Positions 48,676-62,196 of a stretch of DNA of 64,000 nucleotides are shown here, in pieces. This stretch comes from Anthopleura xanthogrammica (lineage: Eukaryota; Cnidaria; Anthozoa; Actiniaria; Actiniidae), in contig OZ025206.1 of assembly GCA_964019055.1 (NCBI GenBank), forward strand, positions 2,863,501-2,927,500, in the 5' to 3' direction. Within the stretch, counting starts at the first letter, position 1. Every line of letters starts with the position of its first letter. The notes under the pieces are model-generated. The model was not told the DNA's origin. It was given only the letters and a program-made list of their open reading frames with translations, and searched no databases. Position numbers and translations under genes: made by a program.

Positions 48676-51600
48676 ATGACTGAAAACTCGACCAATTCTT
48701 ATACGAGTCGACGTCTCGACGATCTTGCAGGATATTCATCTTTGCATGGATTCCATTTTGTTATTGGTCGTCATTTTGTTTTACGTCGAATCATTTGGAC
48801 AATTTTGTTATTCATTGGAATATTTCTTTTTGGGTTGCAACTACAAGAAAGCATTGTAAAACTAACCTCTTACAAAACAACTATCAGTAAAGAAATCGAT
48901 TATTCGTCGGAATTGAAGTTCCCAGCGTTTACTTTCTGTAATGTTAACATAATGAAGAAGTCCAAGATTCTCGGGACCGATTCACAGTATTTCTTGGATC
49001 TGATAGATCCTTACAAATCAACAGCTGAGAAGAAAGAGGCAAAAGAAAAAATGAATGCGTCATTTGATATAGAACAAGCAGTATGGGAGAATGGGCATAA
49101 AGTTAGTGATATGGTTATCTCTTGTCAGTGGATGTATGACGATTGTGACCATCGGAACTTTACAACGTTTCTTAGTGATAAGGTAAAATATAATTTATTG
49201 CTTTTTTTGGTTGTCTCTCTTGGTGCTTGCTTGATTATTTTCTGCTTGATTCTGTTTGTTTGACTGACGAACTGATTTGTGTGTTTGTTTCCTTTCTTTT
49301 TTTAACAGGGGCGGTAAGGGGGGGGGGGGGCTCGGCGCGGTTCACGAAAATTAAAAAAGGACGATCACAGCTCACGAAAATTATCAAACGTTCAAATTCA
49401 AGAAAATTCACGATTCATGAAGTTTAGAACATGCTCATCACAGATCACGAAAATTAAAAAAAAACTCGTTCACGATTTCACTCGAAAACTCCTTACCGCC
49501 CCTGTTTTCATTATTGGTTGGTTAAGTTGGTGGTGGGTGGGTGGTGTAGCACCGGATGGTTGCATAATCACGCAGATGGAATTCGATTCAAACATTACTG
49601 GTTCATTCCGCCATCTTGGTTTTACAAGTCCTCTCGGTACCTATTAACACAGGCAACCCAATTACCACAGGAAGGAATATTCTTGCCGGCTTTCCTGCAT
49701 TCTTATTGGATGTATTTTTAATGGTGTGAGATAAATGCTAACAGATATATCTCTTTGTGTCTTAGAATGGTCTGTGTCACACGTTCAATTCAGGTACAAG
49801 CGGCAATCCTATCGTTAGATCCAACACAAACAGCAAGGACGATGGTCTTACACTAATTATTGACATCCAAGCACTGGAGTATTATGGCTTTTTGAGCTAT
49901 ATGTCTACTGGTGTACTGGTTATGATTCACGATCAAGACAAACCCCCTCATTTAATTATGTCTTATGGCATAGACGTGATGCCTGGAGTGACATCCTATC
50001 TTCGGATAAAGAGACAGAAGGTATTTTTTTCGGAGCAAGGCCTAAATTTCCTGTGTATTGTAATTGGTTTGATCGGCAAGGCTGTAAAGTCGGAAACAGC
50101 AGGAAATGACAATGAAAAACTACAATGACATAATGACGACGAAGACAATGACAACCATAATGACCATGACCATGACCATGACCATGACCATGACCATGAC
50201 CATGACCATGACCATGACCATGACCATGACCATGACCATGACCATGACCATGACCATGACCATGACCATGACCATGACCATGACCATGACCATGACCATG
50301 ACCATGACCATGACCATGACCATGACCATGACCATGACCATGACCATGACCATGACCATGACCATGACCATGACCATGACAATGACAATGACAATGACAA
50401 CGAAGAAGACAATGACAATGACAATGACAACGAAGAAGACAATGACAATGACAATGACAATGACAATGACAATGACAATGACAATGACAATGACAATGAC
50501 AATGACAATGACAATGACAATGACAATGACAATGACAATGACAATGACAATGACAATGACAATGATAATGACAATGACAATGACAATGACAATGACCATG
50601 TGACAATGACCATGTGACAATGACAATGACAATGTGACAATGACAATGTGACAATGACAATGTGACAATGTGACAATAACAATGTGACAATGACAATGTG
50701 ACAATGACAATGTGACAATGACAATTTGACAATGACAATGTGACAATGACAATGTGACAATGACAATGTGACAATGACAATGTGACAATGACAATGTGAC
50801 AATGACAATGTGACAATGACAATGTGACAATGTGACAATGACAATATGACAATGACAATGACAATGACAATGACAATGACAATGACAATGACAATGACAA
50901 TGACAATGACAATGACAATGTGACAATGTGACAATGTGACAATGTGACAATGTGACAATGTGACAATGTGACAATGTGACAATGTGACAATGTGACAATG
51001 TGACAATGTGACAATGTGACAATGTGACAATGACAATTTGACAATGACAATGTGACAATGACAATGTGACAATGACAATGTGACAATGACAATGTGACAA
51101 TGACAATGTGACAATGACAATGTGACAATGTGACAATGACAATGACAATGTGACAATGACAATATGACAATGACAATATGACAATGACAATGACAATATG
51201 ACAATGACAATGACAATGTGACAATGTGACAATGACAATGTGACAATGACAATGACAATGACAATGACAATGACAATGACAATGACAATGACAATGACAA
51301 TGACAATGACAATGACAATGACAATGACAATGACAATGACAATGACAATGACAATGACAATGACAATGACAATGACAATGACAATGACAATGACAATGAC
51401 GAAGACAATGACAACCATAATGACAATGACAATGACAATGAAAATGTGACAATGACAATGTGACAATGACAATGTGACAATGACAATTTGACAATGACAA
51501 TGTGACAATGACAATGTGACAATGACAATGTGACAATGACAATGTGACAATGACAATGACAATGTGACAATGACAATATGACAATGACAATATGACAATG

Positions 51601-52507
51601 ACAATGACAATGACAATGACAATGACAATGACAATGACAATGACAATGTGACAATGTGACAATGTGACAATGTGACAATGTGACAATGACAATGACAATG
51701 ACAATGACAATGACAATGACAATGACAATGACAATGACAATGACAATGACAATGACAATGACAATGACAATGACAATGACAATGACAATGACGAAGACAA
51801 TGACAACCATAATGACAATGAAAATGACAATGAAAATGTGACAATGACAATGACAATGGGACAATGACAATGACTATGTGACAATGACAATGTGACAATG
51901 ACAATGTGACAATGACAATGTGACAATGACAATGTGACAATGACAATGTGACAATGACAATGTGACAATGACAATGTGACAATGACAATGTGACAATGAC
52001 AATGTGACAATGACAATGTGACAATGACAATGTGACAATGACAAGGAAAATCACAACGTCAATGACAACGATAACGATTATGGTAATGATCACGGATAAC
52101 ATTTCAAGACGTTCATATTATCATTATCCATGATATCCAAAGATTCAAATGTATAGATTCTTAAGATAACACCCTCATGAATTCATTCTCTCCATCAGAT
52201 TATCAGTCTCCCTCTTCCATTTAAATCTGCATGTGGTATTCGAAAGCTACAGGCGTTCAAAACTTACTCCAAAGAGGCATGTCTGTTTGAGTGTCGTACA
52301 CGATTAATAATTCAGAACTGTGGCTGTAGACATTTGGGGACGCCTATTCTTCCAGGTAAGCTGAACTCAGTTTAGAAAACCCCAAAACACGATGGCAACA
52401 TCATCATCATCATCATCATTACATCATCATCATTATCACCACCACTACCACCACCACTATGCACCACCATCAACATCATCATCATTATCACCATCACCAC
52501 CACCACC

Positions 52508-52539
<32 letters not shown>

Positions 52540-52630
52540 TATCACCACCAACACCACCACCAATATCATCATCATCATCATCATCATCACCACCACCACC
52601 ACCATCATCATCATCACCAACACCACCAAA

Positions 52631-52664
<34 letters not shown>

Positions 52665-54525
52665 TCAACATTTTTTATTGTATCAAATTATCTAATTGCT
52701 TTGTATTGTTTTATTATTGTGTCATTTATTATAAATTGTAATTGCATTATGTTGAAAAATTCATAGTCAAAAAAATCCAATAAAATGTTTTATTTTAAGA
52801 AAAACGTGATCTGAAATAGTCTAAGGTTCTATCAATAGGCCTTTTGCAACAGTCACTGTTACTGGATGGCAAAAAAATCCGGACTTCAGAGCCTTCCTCA
52901 AGGGAACTTAGGCTGAATTTATTCCTTATCAAAGTGATATATCAGCACGTGACTGTTTGTTGCAAATGGCCTATTTGTTAGGCTTTCAAAAGACATGATT
53001 AACAATCGCATACCTTTTGTTCTGTTGTAGGCTTCAATAAAACAAAACATTGCTCTCCCAAGGAAATTGATGAATGCTCTAGAAATATAGGTAAAAATAT
53101 TCAGCATTCTTGCGACTAAAATATACATGTGCATCTTTTGTTGGCTAGGTAAAGAAAGTAATAATACACAATGCATTAGAATGCTTTATGACAAAGTAAG
53201 TGGGCCTCGTAGTTTTAGGATTACTGCTCTTGATCCTTTACCAGTTGATTTACAAGGTAGCGTGGTGCTCTTATGAAGGGAAACACTGTGCTTGCCTTGT
53301 AAGAAGAATTTTTTTCCCTGTTAGATCTGAGTCTATCGATGGCGAAGTGTGACTGTCCAATCCCGTGTGAGATGGTCGTGTACAAGGTTCATCAAAACCA
53401 AGCTTATTTCCCTTCTCCTTCATTCTTGCCAACTTTGTTCAAAATGTTCAAAATCAATGTTTCATCAATGTCTTCAGTTGAACTGTTATCTCATAATCAA
53501 GAACTGAGGTAAGAAGTGCAAAAATGACCTCGTTCGTTCAATTGTTTCTGCTCATCTTTTAGTACGCATCTACAAATCATCATTATCAACTTTGATATCA
53601 TTATCTGGTCATCATCATAATCACCACCTCCACCATCGTTATCATTATCATAATCGACATAATATCTATCATTACGATCTTCATCATCACGGTCATCCCG
53701 CGGTATCATCATTATCATCATTATGATTATGATCAACATCATCATCATTACCATTACTATCATCATCAATCAATTGTTATAATCAATATCAGCATATGGA
53801 TTAGGGTGCTCACACTTAGTTCGTAAAAGAGTACTAGTCTGGTTAAACTTATTTTTTTACAAAATAGAGTAATGTTATTAGTGCTAGTTAGCATTAATTT
53901 GTGTTAACTTTATATTAGTTTCGCAGATAAGTAATGTTTGCACTTTAATACCGATTAACAACTAACATTATCATTAGGCAGAGCGTGATGGTGGTCCGAG
54001 TGAATTTTCAAGATCTCAACACAGAAATAGTTACAGAAAATCCAGCTTATGATTTATTCGACTTGAGTGGTAAGTCTGTTTCTTAACTCGCTATCTCCCC
54101 ACCAATAAACCTTTTGAACGTGGGCGTCACTTTTTTCATCTCATATATTATCCCAAAATGGAAGATTGTCTCAAACATTACGGCGTTTCTTTCCAGGGGA
54201 GGGGGGGGGGGGGTGAGAAAAAGGAGCGTTCATCCCGTCCCGAACCTAAGCCACTGACGCCATCTAGATGCTGGAGCCTTAAAGCAGGATTGTTTCTTTA
54301 CCTGTCATCGGTTCTTTTATTTCAGCTGATGTTGGCGGTACTCTTGGGTTATTCCTTGGATGTTCGTTATTAACTATATTAGAATTTGTCGATTTTTTAA
54401 TTGTATTATTACTGGGCGCTCGAAATCGCAAAAACAGTTTTAAGGTAAAAGCAGAAGAATCAACAGAAGAAGAAATGCAAGGGAAAGGAAAGTTGAACAA
54501 AGCATTGGAAGAAGAACGAGTATAG
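48676..54525 (+). CDS. DEG/ENaC channel copy D
   Basis: Seven exons: 48676-49182, 49766-50020, 52199-52355, 53031-53090, 53325-53508, 53978-54069, 54326-54525; 484 residues, fully open. It is the most diverged member: exon 2 has KPPHLIMSYGIDV, exon 4 GFNKTKHCSPKEIDEC, exon 5 two extra residues before CDCPIPCE, exon 7 VDFLIVLLLG. The His-Gly motif, TM1, FPAFTFCN, CGC-type cysteines and GLFLGCS filter are all kept. The tail (EESTEEE, ALEEERV) resembles A rather than B/C, so B and C share a later-derived shorter tail. Intron 2 holds a 2-kb hexanucleotide array; intron 4 lacks the tRNA-like satellite. Confidence 0.9.
49305..49505. mobile_element. 201-bp MITE in intron 1 of D
   Basis: Termini ACAGGGGCGGTAAGG and CCTTACCGCCCCTGT; inside, TCACGAAAATTA recurs. 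Not present in A-C. Confidence 0.8.
50104..52050. repeat. 2-kb hexanucleotide array, intron 2 of D
   Basis: Blocks of (CATGAC)n (about 50158-50378), then (AATGAC)n, then mixed TGTGACAATGACAA units. A block containing GAAGACAATGACAACCATAA recurs at about 50138, 51402 and 51793, showing higher-order duplication within the array. All three minus frames are open for over 600 codons purely because the repeat lacks stops. Confidence 0.95.
52395..52675. repeat. (ATC)n/(ACC)n tract, intron 3 of D
   Basis: Mixed ATC and ACC triplets; the His-, Ser- and Pro-rich frames across it are compositional. Confidence 0.9.
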
Positions 54526-54589
54526 GAAAAGGACCCACCACGTCTCTTACCTGTCCAGGATTGCCCTCACTACAATCTCCGAAAAAAAC

Positions 54590-55135
54590 CGATTCATTAT
54601 CAGTAAACATCATAATAAATTGCATAGCCACGTGATTTACTATCAGTAAACATCATAATAAATAGCAAAGTCACGTGATTTACTATCAGCAAACATCGTA
54701 ATAAATAGCAAAGCCACGTGATTCGCCATCAGTAAACATCATAATAAATAGCAAAGTCACGTGATTCAATATCAGTAAACATCATAATGAATAGCAAAGT
54801 CACGTGATTCAATATCAGTAAACATCGATATGAATAGCAAAGTCACGTGATTCAATATCAGTAAACATCATAATAAATAGCAAAGTCACGTGATTCACCA
54901 TCAGTAAACATCATAATAAATAGCAAAGTCACGTGATTCAATATCAGTAAACATCAATAAATAGCAAAGTCACGTGATTCACTATCAGCAAACATCGTAA
55001 TAAATAGCAAAGTCACGTGATTCACTATCAGTAAACATATTAATAAATAAAAAAATCACGTGATTCACTATCAGTAAACATCATAATAAATAGCAAAGTC
55101 ACGTGATTCAATATCAGTAAACATCAATAAATAGT
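54590..55135. repeat. 43-bp CACGTG satellite 3' of D (about 13 copies)
   Basis: Units of the form AAAGTCACGTGATTCACTA followed by TCAGTAAACATCATAATAAA. Nearly every unit keeps the palindrome CACGTG; one further CCACGTGAC lies at about 55163. A, B and C have only two to three copies at the equivalent place. Confidence 0.9.
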
Positions 55136-55865
55136 AATATAGCATGTTTCAATATCAATCAAACCACGTGACAACATATATCACTGTTATCATCATAGAC
55201 AACAGAATGGCGTGGCACAACATTATCACATCATATCATAATGTAAATAAGCCACGTTTACAAACACAATATAACCCAAGTATATCATCTTTGTACGAAT
55301 AACTTTTATGCCATGGTAATAGATATATTTATAATACATTACTGAACACAGTTACACTGAATAACAGGCAACTTGTATTAATACTAACCTCTAATATCTT
55401 GATTCCTAAAACAAAAAAAGTGTTTTATTGTAAAAAGAATTGTTACCACCTATATTGTTACATTAAAGCAACGAAAATAGCAAAGCAAGACCTGCGTAAC
55501 GCCTTGATCCTACGTTTAACAGCACGCACAGAGTATACTACTCTCATTGATCTAGTATTTAGAGGAGCTAAAACAAGACCTGCACCACCACTCATAGTTA
55601 CTTATAGTTTAAGAGTGCGCACTTAGTAAATTAGCATATTAATTGCGCATGCCATCTTCGTTTTTGCACTAGAAAATGGCATTAAAAGACCCGTGCTACG
55701 ACATTTATGGGGGCTAAATCAAAACAAGTCCTAGGAATGTCAGGTTTTGAAAGCGCACTCTATGTCAATTAGCATACTGACACTTTCCATATCTTCAACC
55801 GTTTAAGGTTAAAACACTTGAAAATGGCTATACAAGACCAGTGCTACAACTTGTATGGGGAAGTC

Positions 55866-56079
55866 AAGTTTATAAGCGCACGCATCTATTTATCTATCTA
55901 CCACATGCCATCTTTGCCACGTCTTCCGCCAACGTTATAAACACCCGGTAAGTCAGATGTATTATGTATGGAAAGGTCAAGTTTAGAAGCGCGCACATTT
56001 GTTAACAGTCTACCTACCGCATGCCATTTTTGCCACGTCTTCCGCCAGCGTTACAGACTCCCGGTAAGTCTTGGAGGTC
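55866..56079. repeat. Tandem partial duplication at the 3' part of the minus-strand VWA gene
   Basis: About 95-100 bp at 55866-55960 and 55978-56079 are similar, sharing GCCACGTCTTCCGCCA, CACATGCC/CGCATGCC and CCCGGTAAGTC. The second copy contains the end of a VWA exon, so the first is a duplicated exon end. Confidence 0.7.
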
Positions 56080-59000
56080 ATCACATTCTCCGTTCTTGTC
56101 GCAATCTCATACAAGTCATTTTCATCAACATCCGCTACATTTGGCACCGCGATGGAAAATATATCCACAGCTTTTAACCTCAGTCCTGTGGTGGCTTCAC
56201 GGAGCGAGATTGATGGTCCTGGAGATTGCTTGCCGGCTAAAAACACGACAAGTACCTGGTCGATTATGGTAAAATACAACCTGTTACTATAACATATAAA
56301 ACTGAATATATATAACTGCATCTTAAATAAGGGATGTTCCGTATTGTGGGAAAGGCTTAGGCTAGCTTGGGCGAGTTTGTTTCCGGCCGATTTCAGACCA
56401 CGTGTCATTCCCTAGAGTATCATTTCTTTGTTAAACGATTGTGCATGAGAAGACACATGAATATGGATACACCTCAAACAAATAATTTTATTCTCAGTGA
56501 ATGACACGTGGTCTGAAATAGGACAACAAACCACCCAAGCTAAAAATGTATTTTATCGTTTGATTCATTCAAACGTTGCGCTTCCCGGCCCCCATACGAC
56601 CCACATACCTATACACTTGTATGTTTGCTTATTCATTTAATTTTAAAAAAATAAATTACCTTCAAGACATTGGGATCATCTCTCATGCCATTGGCTGTCG
56701 TAAACATTTCCTTGTTTGCAAACAACAACGCCTTGTCAATGAACCTTGCTTGCACCCTGTCATGTGGTATTGCTGATACACGTTCTTTCACTTTCTCCAT
56801 GGTAAGATCACTGCCTTTCAAGGTATTAAATGCGAGAATCGATTTGGGCTTTACACCTCCAAACGTTGCTATGCTTACTCTTGTTTCTGAGGGTCCGATG
56901 CTGTAGGCGTCCACTAATGTCGAGGTAAAACTGAGCATGTTCTGCCATTTGCTGTCGATCTGAGCATCGGTTGAATCCAACAAAATGGCCAGGTCAGTTG
57001 GCTTTGAGCATATCAGTTCTGGAGGAAAACAGATATAGATATTTTGTTAAAAAAGACGCAGTTAAAGCTTGTACTTGCAATTGCACCTAGAAAAGGTCAA
57101 GCTGATTAATCAATATTATAAAATAACTGTTATAAATCTCGCGCTCTGATTGGTTGGGGGCGCGTGCTTTATGAGAGCACGCAGCACGCACGTGCACTTT
57201 TAATTGCGCCATTCGAATCCAAAATAATGATTATTGTAATTTTTATTGTATAAACGAAATAGAAAACTGCCTTGCTCCGCTAGGTGTCGTGCTTCTCCTA
57301 ACACTTCTCTCGTGTTCTGCCAAATTGCACACAGCACACAGCACGCGTGCGATACACAACTGCACACAGCACGCGTACGATACACAACTGCACACAGCAC
57401 GCGTACGATACACAACTGCACACAGCACGCGTACGATACACAACTGCACACAGCACACAGCACGCGTGCGATACACAACTGCACACAGCACACAGCACGC
57501 GTGCGATACACAACTGCACACACCACGCGTGCGATACACAATTGTACACAGCACGCGTGCGATACACAACTGTACACAGCACGCGTACGATACACAACTG
57601 CACACAGCACGCGTGCGATACACAACTGTACACAGCACGCGTGCGATACACAATTGTACACAGCACGCGTGCGATACACAACTGTACACAGCACGCGTAC
57701 GATACACAACTGCACACAGCACGCGTGCGATACACAACTGCACACAGCATGCGTACGATACACAACTGTACACAGCACGCGTGCGATACACAACTGCACA
57801 CACCACGCGTGTGATACACAACTGTACACAGCACGCGTGCGATACACACTTGTACACAGCACGCGTACGATACACAACTCCACACAGCCCGCGTGCGATA
57901 CACAACTGCACACAGCACGCGTACGATACACAACTGCACACAGCACACAGCACGCGTGCGATACACAACTGCACACACCACGCGTGCGATACACAACTGT
58001 ACACAGCACGCGTGCGATACATAACTGTACACAGCACGCGTACGATACACAACTGTACACAGCACGCGTGCGATACACAACTGTACACAGCACGCGTGCG
58101 CGTTTTCTATTTTTTCATGACTACACAGCTGATTTGGTATACTGTAGAATAGCACAGCGCATAGTACAATCGTACACTTGTACGTTCACGGCACCTTCAT
58201 GAACACGACACCTCACTTCCACTCCGTGAGTTCTTCACACTCATATGAAATCTACTCTTAAAGTATGTCACGGTAACGGCACGATACTTTTGCACTGTAG
58301 GTGCTGTCCGATAGCGAGTCATAAGAAATGTACCCTACTACTTATATGAATTCGAAGGTAGGGTGAGTCCACTACTTGGTTCAACATAGTGGCTATAAAA
58401 CCTTAAGTGAACGATAATTAATAACTAACTATTAAATTTAATTAGATTTTAATATTTAGTTATACAAATAATTTCAATAAAATGGGCAACAATGCATGCA
58501 ATAAAGTGTAAAATGTGCTACAGTTACACATCAAAGAATATCTTTATTAAGGTTAATTGCAAGGGAAAATATGGTTCCAAGAAGAAGAAAAAAAACGAAG
58601 TGAAAAACAAGAAGCCTTTGCCATAATGAATTGTCCTTTAAGAAATAAAGGGAAGGTTTAAATCAGTTTGTTTCGATGCCTCGGTCCTGTACTTTCATTC
58701 GAACGTGATGTAACTTGTCGCTAGAAGGGTATGCGAAGACTGAATATTATGGGAAAATGATTAATGAAGAAATGATTATGAAATAACTTGTTTAGTTGGT
58801 CTTGTGAGTCAAGATACATATCTGCCTGATAACCTTATCTCTGGAAGAATAAACTAGAAAACTTTATACCAATAGCAGATGATGAATTCAAAAGATCATA
58901 GAAACTTGTTCGGGCCTGAAAGGCATATTTGTCGGTATTTTGCCAAAATATATAGTCATCGACAGTTCTTCGCCCATGTCGAAATCAAGCTCGTGATAAG

Positions 59001-62000
59001 TAGAGAGTCCCTCCCTTCAGGATAAGGTCATCAGCTTAATTAATACCATATACACCCGCGAGAAAATATGATTTTGTTAGCCTGAAGTTTCGATTTATTG
59101 ATCCCTCGTAACAACCTGGAAGTGTCAACTCCAGAATAAGACTTTTCACTTTATTAGTATTAAAAAAAACCCGTGAAAGTTCGATTCATTCATCATTACA
59201 ATTATAATTATATTAGACAGGTTTCGATTTATTACTTTTATTAATCTTTTAGGGAAGAATAGTTGCTCTATTTTTTCAAAATATCCGGCGTATACGACTA
59301 TTTCAAACGGAACATTGCACTATGTATTTTAAAATTGCGTTCCGTTTTCCCAATGAGTGGAGAATAACATAACAAGACATGTGGCCGCTTCCTCTAATGC
59401 GCTTCTTGAGAAGTCAAAATCAAGTCAACGAGATCCGTATAAACATATACCACATTATCAGGAGTCAGGTTATAAGAGGTTATACAAATCTTTATCTTTT
59501 ATGTAGATATTATCATCATATCTGCATACAAGAACTATTGGTATCTCTGCCGATATTATTATGCTATTACTATTTATATGATTTACCACTCTAAGAAGGG
59601 ACATGAACTCGAAAGGTTTTGTAACCCATTTTGAAAAAAGAGAAACCTACTGGAGGATGGGGTGTATCCCGGGTGTTTTCTGGGTACATTGTCCCGGGTC
59701 TGACATAAGGGACACATTTTTAGTAGAATGGATTCCTTATTTGCCTGACCTTCCCTGAGATGATAGCCTGCGTGCAGCCCGACTTTAACTCTGGTTAACC
59801 ATAGTTACGTTCCGGATGCACGCAGGCTACCGAGATGATGGCGGTAAACAAAAAAATAAATAAATCGTCTGAACATTTGATTTACTCAAAGAAAGATGTT
59901 AAGGACTCGTTAAGAAGTGGGGTTAATCACCATACGAGCGAGTTTCCTTCTTGGATTGCGATGTCTGACAAACAAGTACAGAAAACACTTACTCAAGTTG
60001 ACATTAATTAAGTCCATGTCCCCGGCCCGTTCTAAAATTCAATTATTCTATTTTAAACCAACACAGAGTCAAATTTTTTTTGACTTTCAAAAATATACCT
60101 TGTAGACATCAGTTTTTCTTTATCTTTACATGTAACATACTATGATAAATCCCTTTTAAAGGTATTTAAATAGACAGTGACTGTATCAATTAGTCAACCC
60201 TTAACCTTTTCTTATCGCGTTTTACACCAGTTCGGCCAGCTTTACAAATTAAGGTAATAAGCCCGAAATAAAACGATAAATGGCAAACCCTTGTATAAAC
60301 ATGAAAGCAAAGACTTGTCTTGGGTTGGAGGTTTTTCGTTTTGTGTGCGCGAAGGTTACTCAATTATTTTTTTTTAAATAATCAAACATTTGGTGAAAAT
60401 TTGCGGAAATTTGTTTTATAATTTAGCAAATTCTGTACAAAATGTTTCATTGTCGCAAATTTAGTAGTATTTTGAAGAAACAAATTATCAAAGTATTGGA
60501 ATGTTACAGGAAATATAACTTGAAAACATGCAAGCACAGACATAACAAATTGTTCAAAAGCCAAAACGAAAAAAAAAGAAGCATTCAACTATTAAATAGC
60601 AATTACAAAATGATCAAAAGTATGGTTGCCGCCATCATACTATGCTAAAATTCCATCCACTACTATCCCTTTATTTATATTCTATTTTATTCATTCAACA
60701 TTTTTAAATGATATTTTACCCTTCTAAAATTTGTTGTATATATTTTGGTGCGTTTTCCTCAGAGCGAGATAATTTTGAAATTGAAAGATTTATATTAAAC
60801 ATTGTAGGGGAAAGACCTTTCACCTTGCTAAGCGAAACAAGAAGAAACAGGAGAGACAAGTGTGGACCAGTATCAGAAAAGACAGTTGGAAGTCTTTTAA
60901 CGATGGTGATAATCGCTGTATCCCGGGCAGATTAGAAAAGGGATATACTAATTTAATTATTTATCTGGTTTTGTCATATCTAGTTTACAGAGAGATACTT
61001 TACATGGAATACAACAACAGAAATGAAAAATTCAAAAAAATCAATAGGCTTGGAATTTGGGATGTGTTTTCATTTCCACTGCGGATTGATTGACAATTTT
61101 ATGAAAATAACTACAACGGGGGAAATGGTTAATGCTGGTTTAGGGAGTCGGGGTAGGTCTTAGAACTTAGATGTTCGCTAAATTTGTTACAATTATTAAA
61201 ACATTTGCATCTTGATTAACTTAAAAATTGATAAGACCATTGACATACTATGAACTGTTACATCCTCAGGCACTCCTACATAGCTTAGTACCCTGCTCTC
61301 AGTCCTCTTGGCAGACTCGCCGAGAGTCAAAACAGTAGATCCTTGCGGCATTACCAGGTATTTCGGATGGAGAAAAAACTGTATTTCTTGTTGCCTAAAT
61401 ATCTCAGTTAAGAATTGCGTAGTAATTATATATATCGTAGTACCCTGCTCTCCGTACTCTTGGCAAACTTACAGAGAGTCAAAACAGTCAGATCCTTGCG
61501 GTACTACCAGGTATGCATTTCTTGTCGCCTAAATATCTCAGTCAAAAACTGCGTTGTCACAATCTTTGGGATAAATCCTAATGGCATGTTGGGGGTAGAA
61601 AGCTACAAGGATTCTTTTTTATGAGGTTAACTACCGCTTATCCATCATCATCATCATCATACATGTATTATATACGTGCTATGTCTTCAAGCCATAATGA
61701 TATGGCCCTACAGAACCCAGCATAGGGAAGCTATTTTCAAATCAATTCAAAATATGTCCTTATATTTCCTAGGCTAGTATTGCCAGGCGAGAACGTAGTT
61801 TTTCATGTGGACTAGCATTTGTCAGTGTGGTTATATGGTAGGTATTAATATAAAGAGTATCTAGTCCTATAATTTCTCAGTACAATCGTAAACTAAAGAC
61901 ATAAAGATGAACGTAATGAACTGAAGAATGTTACAGTTTGTTCCTAGCAAAGCTTTTGATACACCACACGTTTTTGCCGCATCGCTAACTGTTATACGAG

Positions 62001-62196
62001 ATATTCAGTATCTAATATTTCCACAGATGTTTATGTTTGACAAAGAACAAATGGCAGAGAACTCGGAACAAGATGTAGCCTGCATCTCTGACAAGAAAAA
62101 CGAAAAAACCTCGATCAAATACATACCTTCCTGACAAAGAATTTGTTGCAGACAGATAACCAGGACTAAAGTTTGTCTCCAAATGAACAGGTGCAT
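56018..62196 (-). CDS. Secreted VWA-like protein with lost MIDAS residues (3' end not found)
   Basis: Three exons on the minus strand: 62196-62127, 57018-56660, 56255-56018. Exon 1 encodes a signal peptide (MHLFIWRQTLVLVICLQQ then ILCQE) ending in phase 1 at GTATGT. The next exon continues ELICSKPTDLAILLDSTDAQ... in matching phase, and the third reads VLVVFLAGKQ... to KMAC before a likely phase 1 donor GTAGGT. Exon borders and phases equal those of the VWA gene at 3235-4635, and residues align (CSKP, KEMFTTANGM against EELFTAAAGM). The metal-site motif DxSxS is replaced by DSTDA, the middle Thr by Arg (QARFIDKAL), and the third Asp by Ala (FLAGKQ). It may thus act as a metal-independent binding or structural domain (inference). 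A start 12 codons upstream (MHVLDSW) is possible but would bury the signal peptide. Further 3' exons probably exist. Confidence 0.75.
57328..58101. repeat. 28-bp minisatellite in intron 1 of the minus-strand VWA gene
   Basis: About 27 copies of CACACAGCACGCGTACGATA plus CACAACTG, with GTGCG/GTACG and GCA/GTA variants. Since 28 is not a multiple of three and the unit lacks stops, several frames are open for 280-320 codons on both strands; these are not genes. Confidence 0.95.
58102..62126. other. Rest of intron 1 of the minus-strand VWA gene
   Basis: No gene recognised. A short inverted-repeat unit lies at about 59765-59829 (AGCCTGCGTGCA against TGCACGCAGGCT). A tandem duplication of about 140 bp lies at about 61287-61430 and 61436-61570 (both with TAGTACCCTGCTCTC, GAGAGTCAAAACAGT and GCCTAAATATCTCAGT). 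A short (CAT)n run lies at about 61643-61660. Open frames are below 80 codons and unrecognised. Confidence 0.5.

Noticed and set aside
49956..52102. Three very long overlapping minus-strand frames of 624-686 codons
   Set aside because: They are translations of a hexanucleotide microsatellite that lacks stops; residues are only Ser/Leu, His/Cys or Val/Ile.
52392..52766. Ser/Pro- and His-rich frames
   Set aside because: Simple ATC/ACC triplet repeats in an intron.
57200..58202. Five overlapping frames of 155-318 codons on both strands
   Set aside because: They come from the 28-bp minisatellite, which is open in several frames; repeating peptides cycle every 28 residues.
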